DNA of 64,000 nt from Leptolyngbya sp. SIOISBB (GTDB taxonomy: Bacteria > Cyanobacteriota > Cyanobacteriia > Phormidesmidales > Phormidesmidaceae): positions 5,704,001-5,768,000 of the forward strand of contig JAAHII010000001.1 in NCBI GenBank assembly GCA_010671905.1, read 5' to 3'. Made by a program: the position numbers and the translations under genes. Below, piece by piece: positions 8,130-17,269 of this stretch (position 1 is the first letter of the stretch; every line of letters starts with the position of its first letter). A model generated the notes under the pieces. It had not been told where the DNA came from and made no database searches. It worked only from the letters and a program-made list of their open reading frames with translations.

Positions 8130-8894
8130 TTAGGAGAATATTAAGGCGAGGGAAATAGCCGAGATCGCGCCGATTGTCGTATTCACAATGTTGACCAGTT
8201 CGTTCGTCAGCCAGGGCAACCTTTCTTGCAGTGTCGCGCCAATCACGCTCTCCAAATTAGTAGCGATGAAGGCCGCAATCAGACACAGAACTATTCCTAA
8301 GAGTGAAATCAGGCCCACCGCCCAGCCAACAACGGCGATTAGCGCCGAGCCCACCACACCTGCTAGCGTCCCTTCCAAGCTCACTGCTCCCTCGGTGCCA
8401 GCGGACACCGGCTGCAGTGTAGTAATCAAAAACGTGCGTTTGCCATAGGCTTTGCCGACTTCGCTAGCAGTGGTATCAGACAGCTTAGTGGCAAAGCTCG
8501 CCACATAGCCCAAGCCAAACAGGGTCACCCATTCCCCAGAGAGGCCGGAGACTAAGCCGCTACCGATCAGCAATGCGCCCAAGGCACAGACTGTCGCCGT
8601 AAGGGCTGAGCCCCAGACATTCTCGGGGCCTCGCACCCCGGAACGCTTTTCGGCAATGCCAGCGGCTTCTTTTTCCGCCATGCCGATGCGCGTTACTGCC
8701 GTACCCACTAAGAAATACACCATGACAACGACATAGCCGCGCCAGCCCAAGCAGCCCCATACCAGCACGCCCAGCACCCAAGCGTTCCCATAGCCCAGCG
8801 GTGTGAGCAGCTTTTTGGGCAGAAACCAAGCGATCGCTAGTAGCACCGTATTCAGCGCGATCGCGATAAGCCAAGGCAACGCGGCAGGGGGCAT
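8130..8894 (-). CDS. DUF92/TIGR00297 membrane protein, VTE6-like phytyl-phosphate kinase
   Basis: Polytopic membrane protein of about 254 residues with roughly six to seven helices. It matches the TIGR00297/DUF92 family, with KRSGVRGPENVWGSA, LSDTTASEVGKAYGKRTFL and the C-terminal NLESVIGATLQ. The Arabidopsis member VTE6 and a Synechocystis homologue phosphorylate phytyl phosphate to phytyl diphosphate, the prenyl donor for tocopherol and chlorophyll recycling; that role is inferred here from the family. The start is ATG at 8894, with GGAG nine bases upstream; a TTG at 8918 is open but less likely. It appears monocistronic. Confidence 0.8.
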   Translation of the reverse strand: MPPAALPWLIAIALNTVLLAIAWFLPKKLLTPLGYGNAWVLGVLVWGCLGWRGYVVVMVYFLVGTAVTRIGMAEKEAAGIAEKRSGVRGPENVWGSALTATVCALGALLIGSGLVSGLSGEWVTLFGLGYVASFATKLSDTTASEVGKAYGKRTFLITTLQPVSAGTEGAVSLEGTLAGVVGSALIAVVGWAVGLISLLGIVLCLIAAFIATNLESVIGATLQERLPWLTNELVNIVNTTIGAISAISLALIFS

Positions 8895-9011
8895 GATAAT
8901 TACTCCAGCGGCAACCAATGGAAGATAGTTACAGCATGGAGCGATCTCCCAACGCCGTCAATCAGATTCTGGGTGTGTGTATTTAAGCAGAGAGAAGGAG
9001 TTGTTATAGAA

Positions 9012-9038
9012 AATCCCCTCGCCATTAGCGAGGGGATT
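9012..9038 (-). terminator. Hairpin terminator after the PEP-CTERM gene
   Basis: A perfect 10-bp stem, AATCCCCTCG (9012-9021) with CGAGGGGATT (9029-9038), has a 7-base loop and lies 86 bases past the stop codon of the minus-strand PEP-CTERM gene. The minus strand continues TTTCTATAAC, a weak U-tract, so termination is likely but not certain. Confidence 0.6.
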
Positions 9039-9123
9039 CTAATCAGTCAACGAACAAAAGCTCATCATTGATTTTTGCGGGTGAATCGGTTCACAGCTAC
9101 AAAACCAATGAAGTCTTGGAGAT

Positions 9124-9927
9124 CTAAGCCTTAACAGAAGGCGCTTGTTTGCGCTTAACGGCGGCACCAGTCACCAGCGCGCCAACGGCCAGCAGCCCCA
9201 GCAAACTAGTGGGTTCGGGAACAGCCGTCGCAACGGTCGGTGAAGCGCCAGTCACGAAACCAGGAAGACCCGTAACATCGGCAATATCTAAGCCTGCGCC
9301 AGTGGTGGTGTTGATAGTCAAAATATCACCTGATGCAGTGAAGCCAAATAGAGTGCTGTCTTGATAAGTCAAACCAAAGACGCTCTCAAACCCGATATCG
9401 CCAATACGAGTACCCACGCCGGTTATTGCGTTGATGGACCACAAGCTATTATTAGCCCCATCATTAGAGGTGGCAAAGAACTGACTGCCATCGTATGCAA
9501 TGTCGCCCGAGCTGCTAAACGGAGAGCCCACACCACTACCGACTGTAGATGCTGCGCCAGTACCTAGATCTAGACTGAATAAGCTACCGTTACCGGTGCC
9601 AAAGAGATTACCAGAATCATCGAACCCTAAACCATTGATAAAAGAACCTGCATTACCGAGCAGTGTCGTACCAGCGGTAGCTAAATCAATTTCGAAAAGA
9701 TTACCACTGCTAGTGATGCCGTATCCTGTGGTCTCGTTTAGCGTCGCAATGTCGAAGAACTGCCCAGTGTTGCCAATTTCAGTAAAAACACCGGTATCGG
9801 TATCGACGGTACCAAAGCTGCCAGTACTTGAGCCGAGGTATGATGTTGCAGCTTCAGCACCACCTCCAAAACCGGCTCCAACTGCCATAGCTCCCATAAG
9901 AGCAAAGAATGTTTGTTTCATCATCAT
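9124..9927 (-). CDS. PEP-CTERM sorting domain protein, repetitive secreted
   Basis: Secreted protein of about 267 residues. It has a signal peptide (MMMKQTFFALMGAMAVGAGFG, cleaved near AEA), a glycine/threonine-rich body with repeating strand-turn units such as GNTGQFFDIAT, GNLFEIDL and NGSLFSLDLGTG, and a C-terminal VPEPTSLLGLLAVGALV followed by KRK. That tail is the PEP-CTERM signal recognised by exosortase. The body looks like a DUF6923/beta-propeller-like surface protein. The start is ATG at 9927 (two more ATGs follow), chosen because CAGGAG ends eight bases upstream. No exosortase gene lies in the window. Confidence 0.88.
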   Translation of the reverse strand: MMMKQTFFALMGAMAVGAGFGGGAEAATSYLGSSTGSFGTVDTDTGVFTEIGNTGQFFDIATLNETTGYGITSSGNLFEIDLATAGTTLLGNAGSFINGLGFDDSGNLFGTGNGSLFSLDLGTGAASTVGSGVGSPFSSSGDIAYDGSQFFATSNDGANNSLWSINAITGVGTRIGDIGFESVFGLTYQDSTLFGFTASGDILTINTTTGAGLDIADVTGLPGFVTGASPTVATAVPEPTSLLGLLAVGALVTGAAVKRKQAPSVKA

Positions 9928-10442
9928 TATTATTTCTCCTGAAGAAACTATCAAAATGAGGCACTTTTTGATAAATGCTTCTGATTCGGATTAGTTATCC
10001 CTATAGACGCAAAACTACTTAGAATGGATAACAACCTCCAACCTTAAATAGAAGATCTTTATCTAAGCTTTAAGTAACCGTTTTTATTTCATCGAATTTT
10101 TATATCAACCTCAAAAGATAACGATCTGTTAATGGAAAATGGTGCTAGTTTGCGCGGTTAGCCGCACAACCCTCTAGCCTCTAAAGTGTTTCCTCCGTAT
10201 TTTCTCGCTGAGTGATGCGTATCCAATGCTTCAAGGGTGCCCTTGGCCTTGGTTGGCTCCAAAAAATCTGCGTATCAATAAACACATAGAGAGACTGTAT
10301 GGGCTCTGCCTCAAAGCCCCCTATCCGTAAAACAATGACGGACTCTAATCAACTGGTTAGCAAATTGTTTTCAGCTAGGTTGACCCAGGGGCGTTATAGG
10401 ATCAAAAAGTGGACGAATAATTTTGAGGCAAGCGGGTAAGTA
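9928..10442 (+). other. Intergenic region between divergent genes
   Basis: About 515 bases holding the promoters of the PEP-CTERM gene (minus) and of thiO-thiG (plus). It is A+T rich near 10000-10140. I looked for a TPP riboswitch ahead of thiO-thiG and saw no CTGAGA / ACCTGA-type core. No gene was recognised. Confidence 0.5.
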
Positions 10443-12410
10443 ATGACGGGGACTCCTGATGTCCTAATTGTGGGCGGCGGTGTGATGGGGCTCGCGATCG
10501 CCCTGAAGCTGCGACAGGCCTCGCTCTCTGTGACGGTACTCAGTCGTGACTTTGCCGAAGCGGCGAGCCATGTGGCGGCAGGTATGTTGGCACCCGGCGC
10601 GGAAGAATTGCCTCCCGGCCCTCTGTTGGATTTGTGTCGCCAGAGCCTACAGCGCTATCCCGATTGGGTACAAAAGTTGGCATCGCTGACGGGGCAGGAT
10701 GTTGGCTACTGGCCCAACGGCATTCTCGCGCCCCGGATGCAGCGGCCAGTTGATGTACGCGATCGCCCACACACCCAAGGACGGTGGATTGAGGCAACGC
10801 AATTACCGAACTATCAAACGGGTCTGAGTGCCGACATTGCGGGGGCCTGGTGGTATCCCGAAGAGGGTCAGGTCGATCCGCGATCGCTTTCCCAAGCTTT
10901 ATTGACAGCCACGCGTGATGCTGGGGTCGACATTCGCGAAGGGGTTGCCGTCCAGGGATTTGTGCAGCAAGGTGGCCAGGTACAGCAGGTCCAAACGACA
11001 GCGGGCAGCTTTCACGCTGAACACTATGTATTGGCCACAGGAGCCTGGGCTAATGATCTATTACCCGTTCCGGTTATGCCCATCAAAGGGCAAATGGCGG
11101 CGGTTCAAGTGCCCCCTGGTTTTGCTCAATCGCAACCGCTGCAGCGCGTTTTGTTTGGCGAAGACAAAATCTATATTGTGCCCCGTCGCTATGGCCGCAT
11201 CGTGCTCGGGGCCACCAGCGAAACGGTCGGTTTCACCCCTGGTAATACGGCAGCGGGCATGGCGCACCTGTTTCAAAAAGCCGTGGATTTATATCCGACG
11301 TTACGGGACTTTCCCGTACAGGAAACTTGGTGGGGCTTTCGCCCAGCGACGCCCGATGAAGCCCCGATTCTTGGCCCGAGTACTTGCCAAAACTTGACCC
11401 TGGCTACCGGCCACCACCGCAACGGCATTTTGCTGATGCCCATCACCGCAGAAATCGTGTCAGACTACATTCTGGGTCGAGCGTCGCCGTTGTTGCCCCC
11501 CTTCACCTGGCAGCGATTTGAACGTTCCACACCTGCTTTGACTATTCCCTCACCGGCACTTTCCAAGATGACTTTAGCCAGTTCTACCGTTCCCCATCAT
11601 CTGTCTCAGTTCTCGCAAGACACTCCCCTAGAAATTGCGGGTCGCCAATTTACCTCGCGGCTCATGACGGGCAGTGGCAAATACAGTGATTTTGAAACGA
11701 TGCGTCAGGCGATCGCGGCTAGCGGTAGCGAAATCGTCACGGTCGCCGTGCGCCGAGTACAGACGAATGCGCCAGGGCATGAAGGGTTGGCAGAAGCTTT
11801 AGACTGGTCGCGCATTTGGATGCTGCCTAACACCGCTGGCTGCAAAACCGCAGAAGACGCGATCCGCGTCGCCCGGTTAGGCCGGGAAATGGCCAAGCTC
11901 CTGGGTCAGGAAGACAACAATTTTGTGAAGCTAGAAGTCATTCCCGATGCCAAATATCTGCTGCCGGACCCGATTGGCACCCTAGAAGCAGCCGAACAGC
12001 TTGCGAAAGAAGGGTTTGCCGTGTTGCCGTACATCAACGCCGATCCCCTACTGGCCAAGCGCTTAGAAGAGGTCGGTTGTGTCACCGTGATGCCCCTCGG
12101 TTCTCCCATTGGGTCGGGGCAAGGCATTCGCAATACGGCCAATATCCAGATCATTATTGAGAATGCTAACGTTCCGGTCGTGGTGGACGCTGGGATTGGG
12201 ACCCCGAGTGAAGCTGCCACAGCGATGGAAATGGGCGCGGATGCGTTGTTGATCAATACCGCGATCGCGAAGGCCCAAAATCCTGTCCTGATGGGTCAGG
12301 CCATGGGCATGGCCACTATCGCTGGTCGGATGGCTTATCACTCTGGTCGCATCCCGGTGAAGAGCAACGCTAGCGCCAGTTCGCCGCTTTCAGGCCGCAT
12401 TACTGAGTAG
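10443..12410 (+). CDS. thiO-thiG: Fused glycine oxidase ThiO / thiazole synthase ThiG
   Basis: Bifunctional thiamine-biosynthesis protein of 655 residues. Residues 1 to about 370 are an FAD-dependent glycine oxidase: the Rossmann motif [32 protein letters not shown], and the C-terminal [13 protein letters not shown]. It makes dehydroglycine (iminoacetate). From about residue 395 the ThiG TIM barrel begins ([19 protein letters not shown]). It keeps the Schiff-base lysine in [16 protein letters not shown] and the phosphate-binding loop [12 protein letters not shown] and [13 protein letters not shown]. ThiG joins dehydroglycine, deoxyxylulose phosphate and ThiS thiocarboxylate into the thiazole. 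The fusion is known in cyanobacteria and would allow direct hand-over of the unstable imine. Confidence 0.95.
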   Translation: MTGTPDVLIVGGGVMGLAIALKLRQASLSVTVLSRDFAEAASHVAAGMLAPGAEELPPGPLLDLCRQSLQRYPDWVQKLASLTGQDVGYWPNGILAPRMQRPVDVRDRPHTQGRWIEATQLPNYQTGLSADIAGAWWYPEEGQVDPRSLSQALLTATRDAGVDIREGVAVQGFVQQGGQVQQVQTTAGSFHAEHYVLATGAWANDLLPVPVMPIKGQMAAVQVPPGFAQSQPLQRVLFGEDKIYIVPRRYGRIVLGATSETVGFTPGNTAAGMAHLFQKAVDLYPTLRDFPVQETWWGFRPATPDEAPILGPSTCQNLTLATGHHRNGILLMPITAEIVSDYILGRASPLLPPFTWQRFERSTPALTIPSPALSKMTLASSTVPHHLSQFSQDTPLEIAGRQFTSRLMTGSGKYSDFETMRQAIAASGSEIVTVAVRRVQTNAPGHEGLAEALDWSRIWMLPNTAGCKTAEDAIRVARLGREMAKLLGQEDNNFVKLEVIPDAKYLLPDPIGTLEAAEQLAKEGFAVLPYINADPLLAKRLEEVGCVTVMPLGSPIGSGQGIRNTANIQIIIENANVPVVVDAGIGTPSEAATAMEMGADALLINTAIAKAQNPVLMGQAMGMATIAGRMAYHSGRIPVKSNASASSPLSGRITE

Positions 12411-12447
12411 CTTTAGGTAAACCGGTGAAAGCCTTGGAGAATCGGGG

Positions 12448-12889
12448 GTGACCTTCTCAAAAATTCTGATCGCGGTGGAAAGGCCCCCTCTCGCTTTGAA
12501 GGTGGCCGAGACGGGGTTTACCTTGGCTAGGAAACTACAAGCCCAAGTCGTTTTAGTGCATGTCAATGCACCAGCATTGCTGTACGGCACAGATGCCGCC
12601 ATGCCCGTTGAACAGATTGAGGGGCAAAATGATGGCAGCGGCTGATCAGTTGCTCACAGAATTAATCGACCTTTACGGCCAAGACCTGGCGCCCCTCGCC
12701 TTAGTCCTGGAAGGTAACACTGAACGGAAAATCTTAGAATCCGTTAACGACATCAAACCCGATTTGTTAGTCATCGGCACCCATGGCAGAAGACTATGGC
12801 GCGATATGCTGCTGGGCAGTATTTCGGAGGAGTTGATTCGGCATTCTGCCTGCCCGGTCATGCTAGTTCGAGAACGTGAAATCCATTGA
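12448..12889 (+). pseudogene. Universal stress protein UspA family, broken by a +1 frameshift
   Basis: Two overlapping frames together make one complete UspA-fold protein of about 147 residues. The first frame (GTG start at 12448, GGAG eight bases upstream) gives FSKILIAVERPPLALKVAE and VVLVHVNAP. The second gives LLVIGTHGRRLWRDMLLGSI and HSACPVMLVR, with the ATP-binding glycine motif G-x2-G-x9-G(S/T)-like region. The frames meet at AAAA (12626-12629); removing one A restores GQMMAAADQ and an uninterrupted protein. All other residues look intact, so this is a recent mutation or a sequence error. It lies between thiO-thiG and crcB on the same strand. Confidence 0.85.
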
Positions 12890-12909
12890 TGGTTGACGGG
12901 GAGACCATC

Positions 12910-13287
12910 ATGGATTGGACTCCGCTAGCGATTAGCGTCGGCGCTGTCTTCGGCGCTCTCGGTCGCTACTACATCGCCCTGTTTTGGCTCCAGCGAGCCG
13001 GCGATCGCTTTCCCTATGGCACCCTATTCGTCAACCTCACCGGCGCTTTCCTCATCGGTATCTTCGCCACCGCTGCTCCCGCCTGGGGACTCTCCTCAAC
13101 CTGGCAAACATTGATTCAGACTGGGTTTCTGGGAGCCTATACGACCTTTTCTACTTATATTTTGGATACAGCCAAACTATTCAATAGCCAACAAAGGCTC
13201 AAAGGCCTGCTCTATTGGCTAGGCAGTGCGGTCTTGGGTTTTGTTGGTGTAGAACTCGGTATTTGGATAGGGGGCCTTTGGTCGTAG
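12910..13287 (+). CDS. crcB: Fluoride exporter CrcB/FluC
   Basis: Small membrane protein of 125 residues with four hydrophobic segments, forming a dual-topology dimeric fluoride channel in the inner membrane. Family signatures are present: GAVFGALGRYY at the start, YGTLFVNLTGAFLIG with the pore asparagine, and GFLGAYTTFSTY, which holds the sodium-site and phenylalanine-box region. The start at 12910 was chosen because GGGGAG lies six bases upstream and because it fits the family length; an upstream ATG at 12889 is possible. No fluoride riboswitch was seen in the short gap after usp. Confidence 0.9.
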   Translation: MDWTPLAISVGAVFGALGRYYIALFWLQRAGDRFPYGTLFVNLTGAFLIGIFATAAPAWGLSSTWQTLIQTGFLGAYTTFSTYILDTAKLFNSQQRLKGLLYWLGSAVLGFVGVELGIWIGGLWS

Positions 13288-13354
13288 CGATCGCGGTGTG
13301 TTCCCTGCCAAAGAAGCGCTTTAGACGGACGCAATTATTCATTTACAGCGGGTG

Positions 13355-13756
13355 TTAAGGCTCTGAATCATTCGCTGATCTCTGCCGCAGTTGTCGTTGC
13401 TGGGCAAAGTAACGATTCAAATTAGAGTTCGTCACCAGATAAATGGGAATCAGTAAACTGAGAGCTGCCAGGAGCCAACTGCCCACCACCAAAACGGTTG
13501 ATAGCTCGGAGCCCAAAACCAGTAACAGGGCAACCAAGGCAAACGCGGAGAGACCAAACAACACGATTAAGAGCCATTTGGCCCATTTACGTCCCCGCAA
13601 CACAAAGACCATCACCATGATGTTCAAACAGATGCGAGGGATCGCCCACAAATCCCTCGCCAAAATCACCAGCACTATGTCTAGGACACAAAACACGGTG
13701 AACAAAACCACCAGAGTATTGCGGGCTCGGAGGGCTGCTTGTTCCATTTGCGTCAT
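13355..13756 (-). CDS. Hypothetical membrane protein, four predicted helices
   Basis: A 133-residue protein with hydrophobic segments near residues 14-34 (TLVVLFTVFCVLDIVLVIL), 40-55 (ICLNIMVMVFVL), 60-82 (WLLIVLFGLSAFALVALLLVL) and 88-108 (VLVVGSWLLAALSLLIPIYLV). The C-terminal tail is charged (RYFAQQRQLRQR). Such small four-helix proteins are common in cyanobacteria, but I cannot assign a family. It is convergent with crcB and separated from it by 67 bases. Confidence 0.6.
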   Translation of the reverse strand: MTQMEQAALRARNTLVVLFTVFCVLDIVLVILARDLWAIPRICLNIMVMVFVLRGRKWAKWLLIVLFGLSAFALVALLLVLGSELSTVLVVGSWLLAALSLLIPIYLVTNSNLNRYFAQQRQLRQRSANDSEP

Positions 13757-13972
13757 TAGAGTCAGTCAAGGACAATTCTCAAAGTACCGTAATCGTGTTT
13801 GAGAGATCGAACCCATCGCGTTTATTCGTCTTTTATCCTTTCCAATAGAGACAGCCTAAGCAATGGTGAAAATTTCGAACGATGAACGCTCCGATTACCA
13901 ATGCCCTGAACCACAATAGGTTGTCATGCATAGCAGAAGCGTTAAAAAGCTGACAGGTCAAGTCGGCAGTGT
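13757..13972 (+). other. Intergenic region, no assigned gene
   Basis: Upstream region of the membrane-protein gene. A short frame from the ATG at 13926 runs in a different frame through the start of the 47-codon ORF described next. Nothing else was recognised. Confidence 0.4.
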
Positions 13973-14116
13973 GTGTATCAATTACGGTGGTCGAAGTGGC
14001 AGCGGGATGAGTATGTGGCTCAGCACTTTGACGGCAGGCGCTTTTATCAGCTCACAGTAGAAGAGCAGCAGCTGTTGATATATCGCTTACGTACCCAGTT
14101 GCTGATGGAGCCCTGA
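13973..14116 (+). CDS. Possible 47-residue protein next to the caspase-like gene
   Basis: An open frame from GTG at 13973 to TGA at 14114-14116 reads like protein: KWQRDEYVAQHFDGRRF, then QLTVEEQQLLIYRLRTQLL, an amphipathic helix pattern. It ends four bases before the stop of the convergent caspase/nSTAND gene. No clear ribosome site precedes the GTG, and the frame is open for only nine codons upstream of it. It may be a small gene, the remnant of a larger one, or chance. I do not recognise a family. Confidence 0.3.
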   Translation: MYQLRWSKWQRDEYVAQHFDGRRFYQLTVEEQQLLIYRLRTQLLMEP

Positions 14117-14120
14117 TCAC

Positions 14121-17100
14121 CTACTCCGCCCAGATTTTCTGCCTCGCGTCATTGACGATTTCTCGGGCATGTTCGGGTGCTAGGCTGTACCGTTCTATCA
14201 GTCTTTCTCGGATGGCATCACAGTCGCGATTGAGGTCGGTATCTTCAATGTCGACTGTATCGGGCAGCGCCGAATCGCAGAGGTAGGGACCGCCTTCCCC
14301 AGTGAGCTGTTGCGGGGTGAGGTTAGTGCCGCGTAAATCAGTTGCTAGCAAGATTGCGGATCTGAAGTCTGCGTTTCTGAGATCTGCGTTTCTGGGGTCT
14401 GCGTTTCTGAGGTCTGCGTTGATGAGGACTGCGTCGCTGAGGTTTGCATCTCTGAAGTCCGCGGAGGTAAAGATTGCATTGTTGAGGTTTGCGTCGCTGA
14501 GGTCTGTATCTCTGAGGTCCGCGGAGGTGAGGTTAGCGTATCTGAGATTAGCATCTCTGAAATCGGCGTATCTGAGATTTGTATCCCTAAGGTTAGCGGA
14601 GATGAGGTTAGCTTCTCTGAGGTTAGCGGAGATGAGGTTAGCTCCTCTAAAATTGGCGTATCTGAGGTCCGCGGAGATGAAGTCTGTGGCGACGAGTTCT
14701 GAATCTCTGAGGTTTGCATCTCTGAGGTCTGCGGAGATGAAGTCTAGACGACTTAGAGAGCGACAGTTACCAAATAGGAGGCGCTCTCCGATGTAGTTGC
14801 CTAGGAAGCTTGGTTCGAGTGCAGGGGTACTGCGTAGCGGCACACCGCGTCGACAACCTCTAACTAAATCTTCTGCCGAAAATTTTTCTGCTACGCCTCT
14901 TTGGTTTAGATCATCAATGCGCTCAAAATCCGCTCGCACCCGTTGTTCACGCAGGTGATTTTCCACAACACCGACTACTATTACCGCTGGGATTATCAAC
15001 CAGCTCGCTGTCTTCAGCCAAACCCAGCGTCGTTTCCACTGACTCTGCTTGATAAATACTTTGGCCGAATCAGACAACGGAAATGTATCTGCTTGCTGCT
15101 GCATAAAGCGGACGGCTTCTTTAAGCGCCCAGCCTTCTAGCAGATACCGTTCGCCTTTCTGGTACTCTTGCCAGTTCACGGCACTCGCTTCAGTCCGTCG
15201 CTGCTGCCGCAGCAGGTCTCGGTTTTGCTCAATCCACTGTCGTAGCAGTCGCCAATGGCGAATCAGTGCTTCGTGGGCCACATCGACAATGGCCCGCCGC
15301 TCACCGATATCATCCTTGCCCACCACTTCGCTGGTCACCAGCAGCCGATTCTCTTTATCTGCGAGCTTTTCTACAACTGTCTGCACGCGGTCTGCGGAGT
15401 GGAGCGGCTCGGAGACCAGGTTGTCCAAAAACACTCGTCGCCGGGTATCTTCCGTACCTTCTCCCAACTGGGTCAACTGCTGAAACAGATGTCGTACCGT
15501 GCGCTGTTGCTCAGCGTTAAAACCCTGATACAGTTCCGTGGCCCGCTGGTCTAAGGTGCCGTTGATGCCGCCGAGGGCTTGGTAGGCCGACAGCACCAGT
15601 TGATTGCCCTGTCGCCTTTGCCACAGCTCCTTTAGCGTGTACTGCAGCAGCGGCAAACTCCCCGGCGCGCCCTTAATATCATTCAAAGTCTCGGTGACCA
15701 GCGTGTCTTCCACCGTCAGCCCGACTTGGATTGCGGGCTGGCAAATGGCCGCTCGCAACTCATCCGGCTGCATCGGCAACACACTCACCATGTACTGCTG
15801 CACTTGCTGGGCCAAGCCGCTATAGTCCCGTTCCAGACATTTGCCGACAAAGTCCGATCGCATGGCGATAATCTGACACAGCTTATCTCCGGCAATTTGC
15901 AGCGCCCCCATCAGACAGGCAAAAAACTGCTCCCGTTCATCGAGGTCATCACAGCGAGTAAACACCTCCTCAAACTGATCCACCACGAGTAGGACTCTGG
16001 GGGCTGGAGCCGCTTCAATCAGTCGGGCGAGTCCGGTGCCGCCTTCCTGCAGAATTCCCTCTGCCCGACCCAGCGCTTCGGCCCGATCCAGTTGTGATCC
16101 GTCCATGGGCAAAAAGGCTGTTGCCAGGTTCTTCATGGGCTGAGCATCAGGGCGCATCATTAGCAACTGCCACTGGTCACTCCCCGCAATGCGTCGCCCC
16201 ACCCGAAGCTGGTGCAGCAAGCCCGCTCGCAACACGGACGATTTGCCATTTCCCGAGGCTCCCACTAACGCCATAAAGTTGCTGGTGCGTACCTGATCTA
16301 TCAGTTGATTGGTCAGGGCCTCGCGGCCAAAAAAGTATTGAGGGTCGGTGTCATTCAGGTCAAAGAACTCCAACCCTTTGTAAGGGCAAAGGCCACTGTC
16401 GGTTGCTGCTGCTGAGGTGGTCTCATCGGCGACCTGCCAGGTGCGGGTGAGGTTGATGGCATCGCCAAAATTAGTGCAGGTGGGGGTTTGCAGTTCGCCT
16501 TTTAGCGCCTGGTTCACGGAGTCCACCAGGGCAAAGGTATCAACCCAGCGACCCGGCAACCGGGTCGGGTCAAGGCCATCCAGCAGCGCCTTGGTCAGCA
16601 CACTGTAGGGACTGTTCAGGTCTTGCCAAGACTTTTCAAAGTCTCGCGATGAAGCAATAAAGCAGCGACTCCGGTCATGACGATGCCCCGGATTCGCCGC
16701 TTGCACATTGATCAATAAGCCCCCACTGTGGCAGCAATCCAACCACACAATTTGATTGGCGATGGGGCTATGGGCCAACAGATTTTGCAGCCAGGCCAGT
16801 GAGACGCCGGGGCGGGTCTGGCGCGGGTCGGTGTCGCTAGCCACCAGATAGCCTTTGTCTAACCCATCAGCACCTTCGGGATCGGGCAACCCATGACCCG
16901 AAAAGTAAAACAGAGCGGCATCAGGGATCTGGGCGCTGTCAGGACGAAAGAGTTGCTTGAGTTCCGCTTCGAGTTGCGCTTGCGGCATGCTCAGCGTTTC
17001 CCCCACGGTGGGACTGAGCTGTTCCCCCTCCCGCACCAGAGCCTCCGGGAAGCGATGGACTTTGAAGTCGCCGTCCTGTTGTAGCCGCTGGGCGATCGCC

Positions 17101-17180
17101 TCCGCATCTTGAGCCGGAGCCTTGAGATCTGGAAAGTGGGTGTAGGTGTTGATGCCCACAACGAGGGCGACACGAGTCAT
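14121..17180 (-). CDS. Caspase-like peptidase / nSTAND ATPase / pentapeptide-repeat membrane protein
   Basis: A 1019-residue multidomain protein. Residues 1-245 are a C14 caspase-fold peptidase (metacaspase/orthocaspase type): ALVVGINTY, catalytic His96 in FYFSGHG and Cys150 in WLDCCHSGG. Residues 263-700 are a STAND-class NTPase of the nSTAND1 type: CPYKGLEFF and YFFGRE at its start, Walker A GASGNGKSS at 307-315, Walker B VLLVVDQFEE ending near 405, and the winged-helix part with HEALIRHWRLL. A single membrane helix follows at 720-740. Residues 808-955 are pentapeptide repeats (A-N/D-L-R-D type). By analogy with other STAND proteins, the ATPase should act as a switch controlling the protease, with the repeats as sensor or scaffold. 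It is divergent from a Trypco1 gene 89 bases away. Confidence 0.88.
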   Translation of the reverse strand: MTRVALVVGINTYTHFPDLKAPAQDAEAIAQRLQQDGDFKVHRFPEALVREGEQLSPTVGETLSMPQAQLEAELKQLFRPDSAQIPDAALFYFSGHGLPDPEGADGLDKGYLVASDTDPRQTRPGVSLAWLQNLLAHSPIANQIVWLDCCHSGGLLINVQAANPGHRHDRSRCFIASSRDFEKSWQDLNSPYSVLTKALLDGLDPTRLPGRWVDTFALVDSVNQALKGELQTPTCTNFGDAINLTRTWQVADETTSAAATDSGLCPYKGLEFFDLNDTDPQYFFGREALTNQLIDQVRTSNFMALVGASGNGKSSVLRAGLLHQLRVGRRIAGSDQWQLLMMRPDAQPMKNLATAFLPMDGSQLDRAEALGRAEGILQEGGTGLARLIEAAPAPRVLLVVDQFEEVFTRCDDLDEREQFFACLMGALQIAGDKLCQIIAMRSDFVGKCLERDYSGLAQQVQQYMVSVLPMQPDELRAAICQPAIQVGLTVEDTLVTETLNDIKGAPGSLPLLQYTLKELWQRRQGNQLVLSAYQALGGINGTLDQRATELYQGFNAEQQRTVRHLFQQLTQLGEGTEDTRRRVFLDNLVSEPLHSADRVQTVVEKLADKENRLLVTSEVVGKDDIGERRAIVDVAHEALIRHWRLLRQWIEQNRDLLRQQRRTEASAVNWQEYQKGERYLLEGWALKEAVRFMQQQADTFPLSDSAKVFIKQSQWKRRWVWLKTASWLIIPAVIVVGVVENHLREQRVRADFERIDDLNQRGVAEKFSAEDLVRGCRRGVPLRSTPALEPSFLGNYIGERLLFGNCRSLSRLDFISADLRDANLRDSELVATDFISADLRYANFRGANLISANLREANLISANLRDTNLRYADFRDANLRYANLTSADLRDTDLSDANLNNAIFTSADFRDANLSDAVLINADLRNADPRNADLRNADFRSAILLATDLRGTNLTPQQLTGEGGPYLCDSALPDTVDIEDTDLNRDCDAIRERLIERYSLAPEHAREIVNDARQKIWAE

Positions 17181-17269
17181 GGTGATGCAACAAATTTTTT
17201 AACTAGGTGAGCCAGAGGGCACTGGTACCGTATACAAAGTTAACCCTATTTTTTCCTCACCGCTGAATC

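Noticed and set aside
10300-10442. Possible TPP riboswitch before thiO-thiG
   Set aside because: The conserved CTGAGA and ACCTGA-type cores and the GGATAATACC-like block are absent.
14302-14796. Plus-strand frame rich in SAFLRSAFLGSA-like repeats
   Set aside because: It is the complement of the pentapeptide repeats of the caspase/nSTAND gene. A repetitive codon pattern keeps several frames open.
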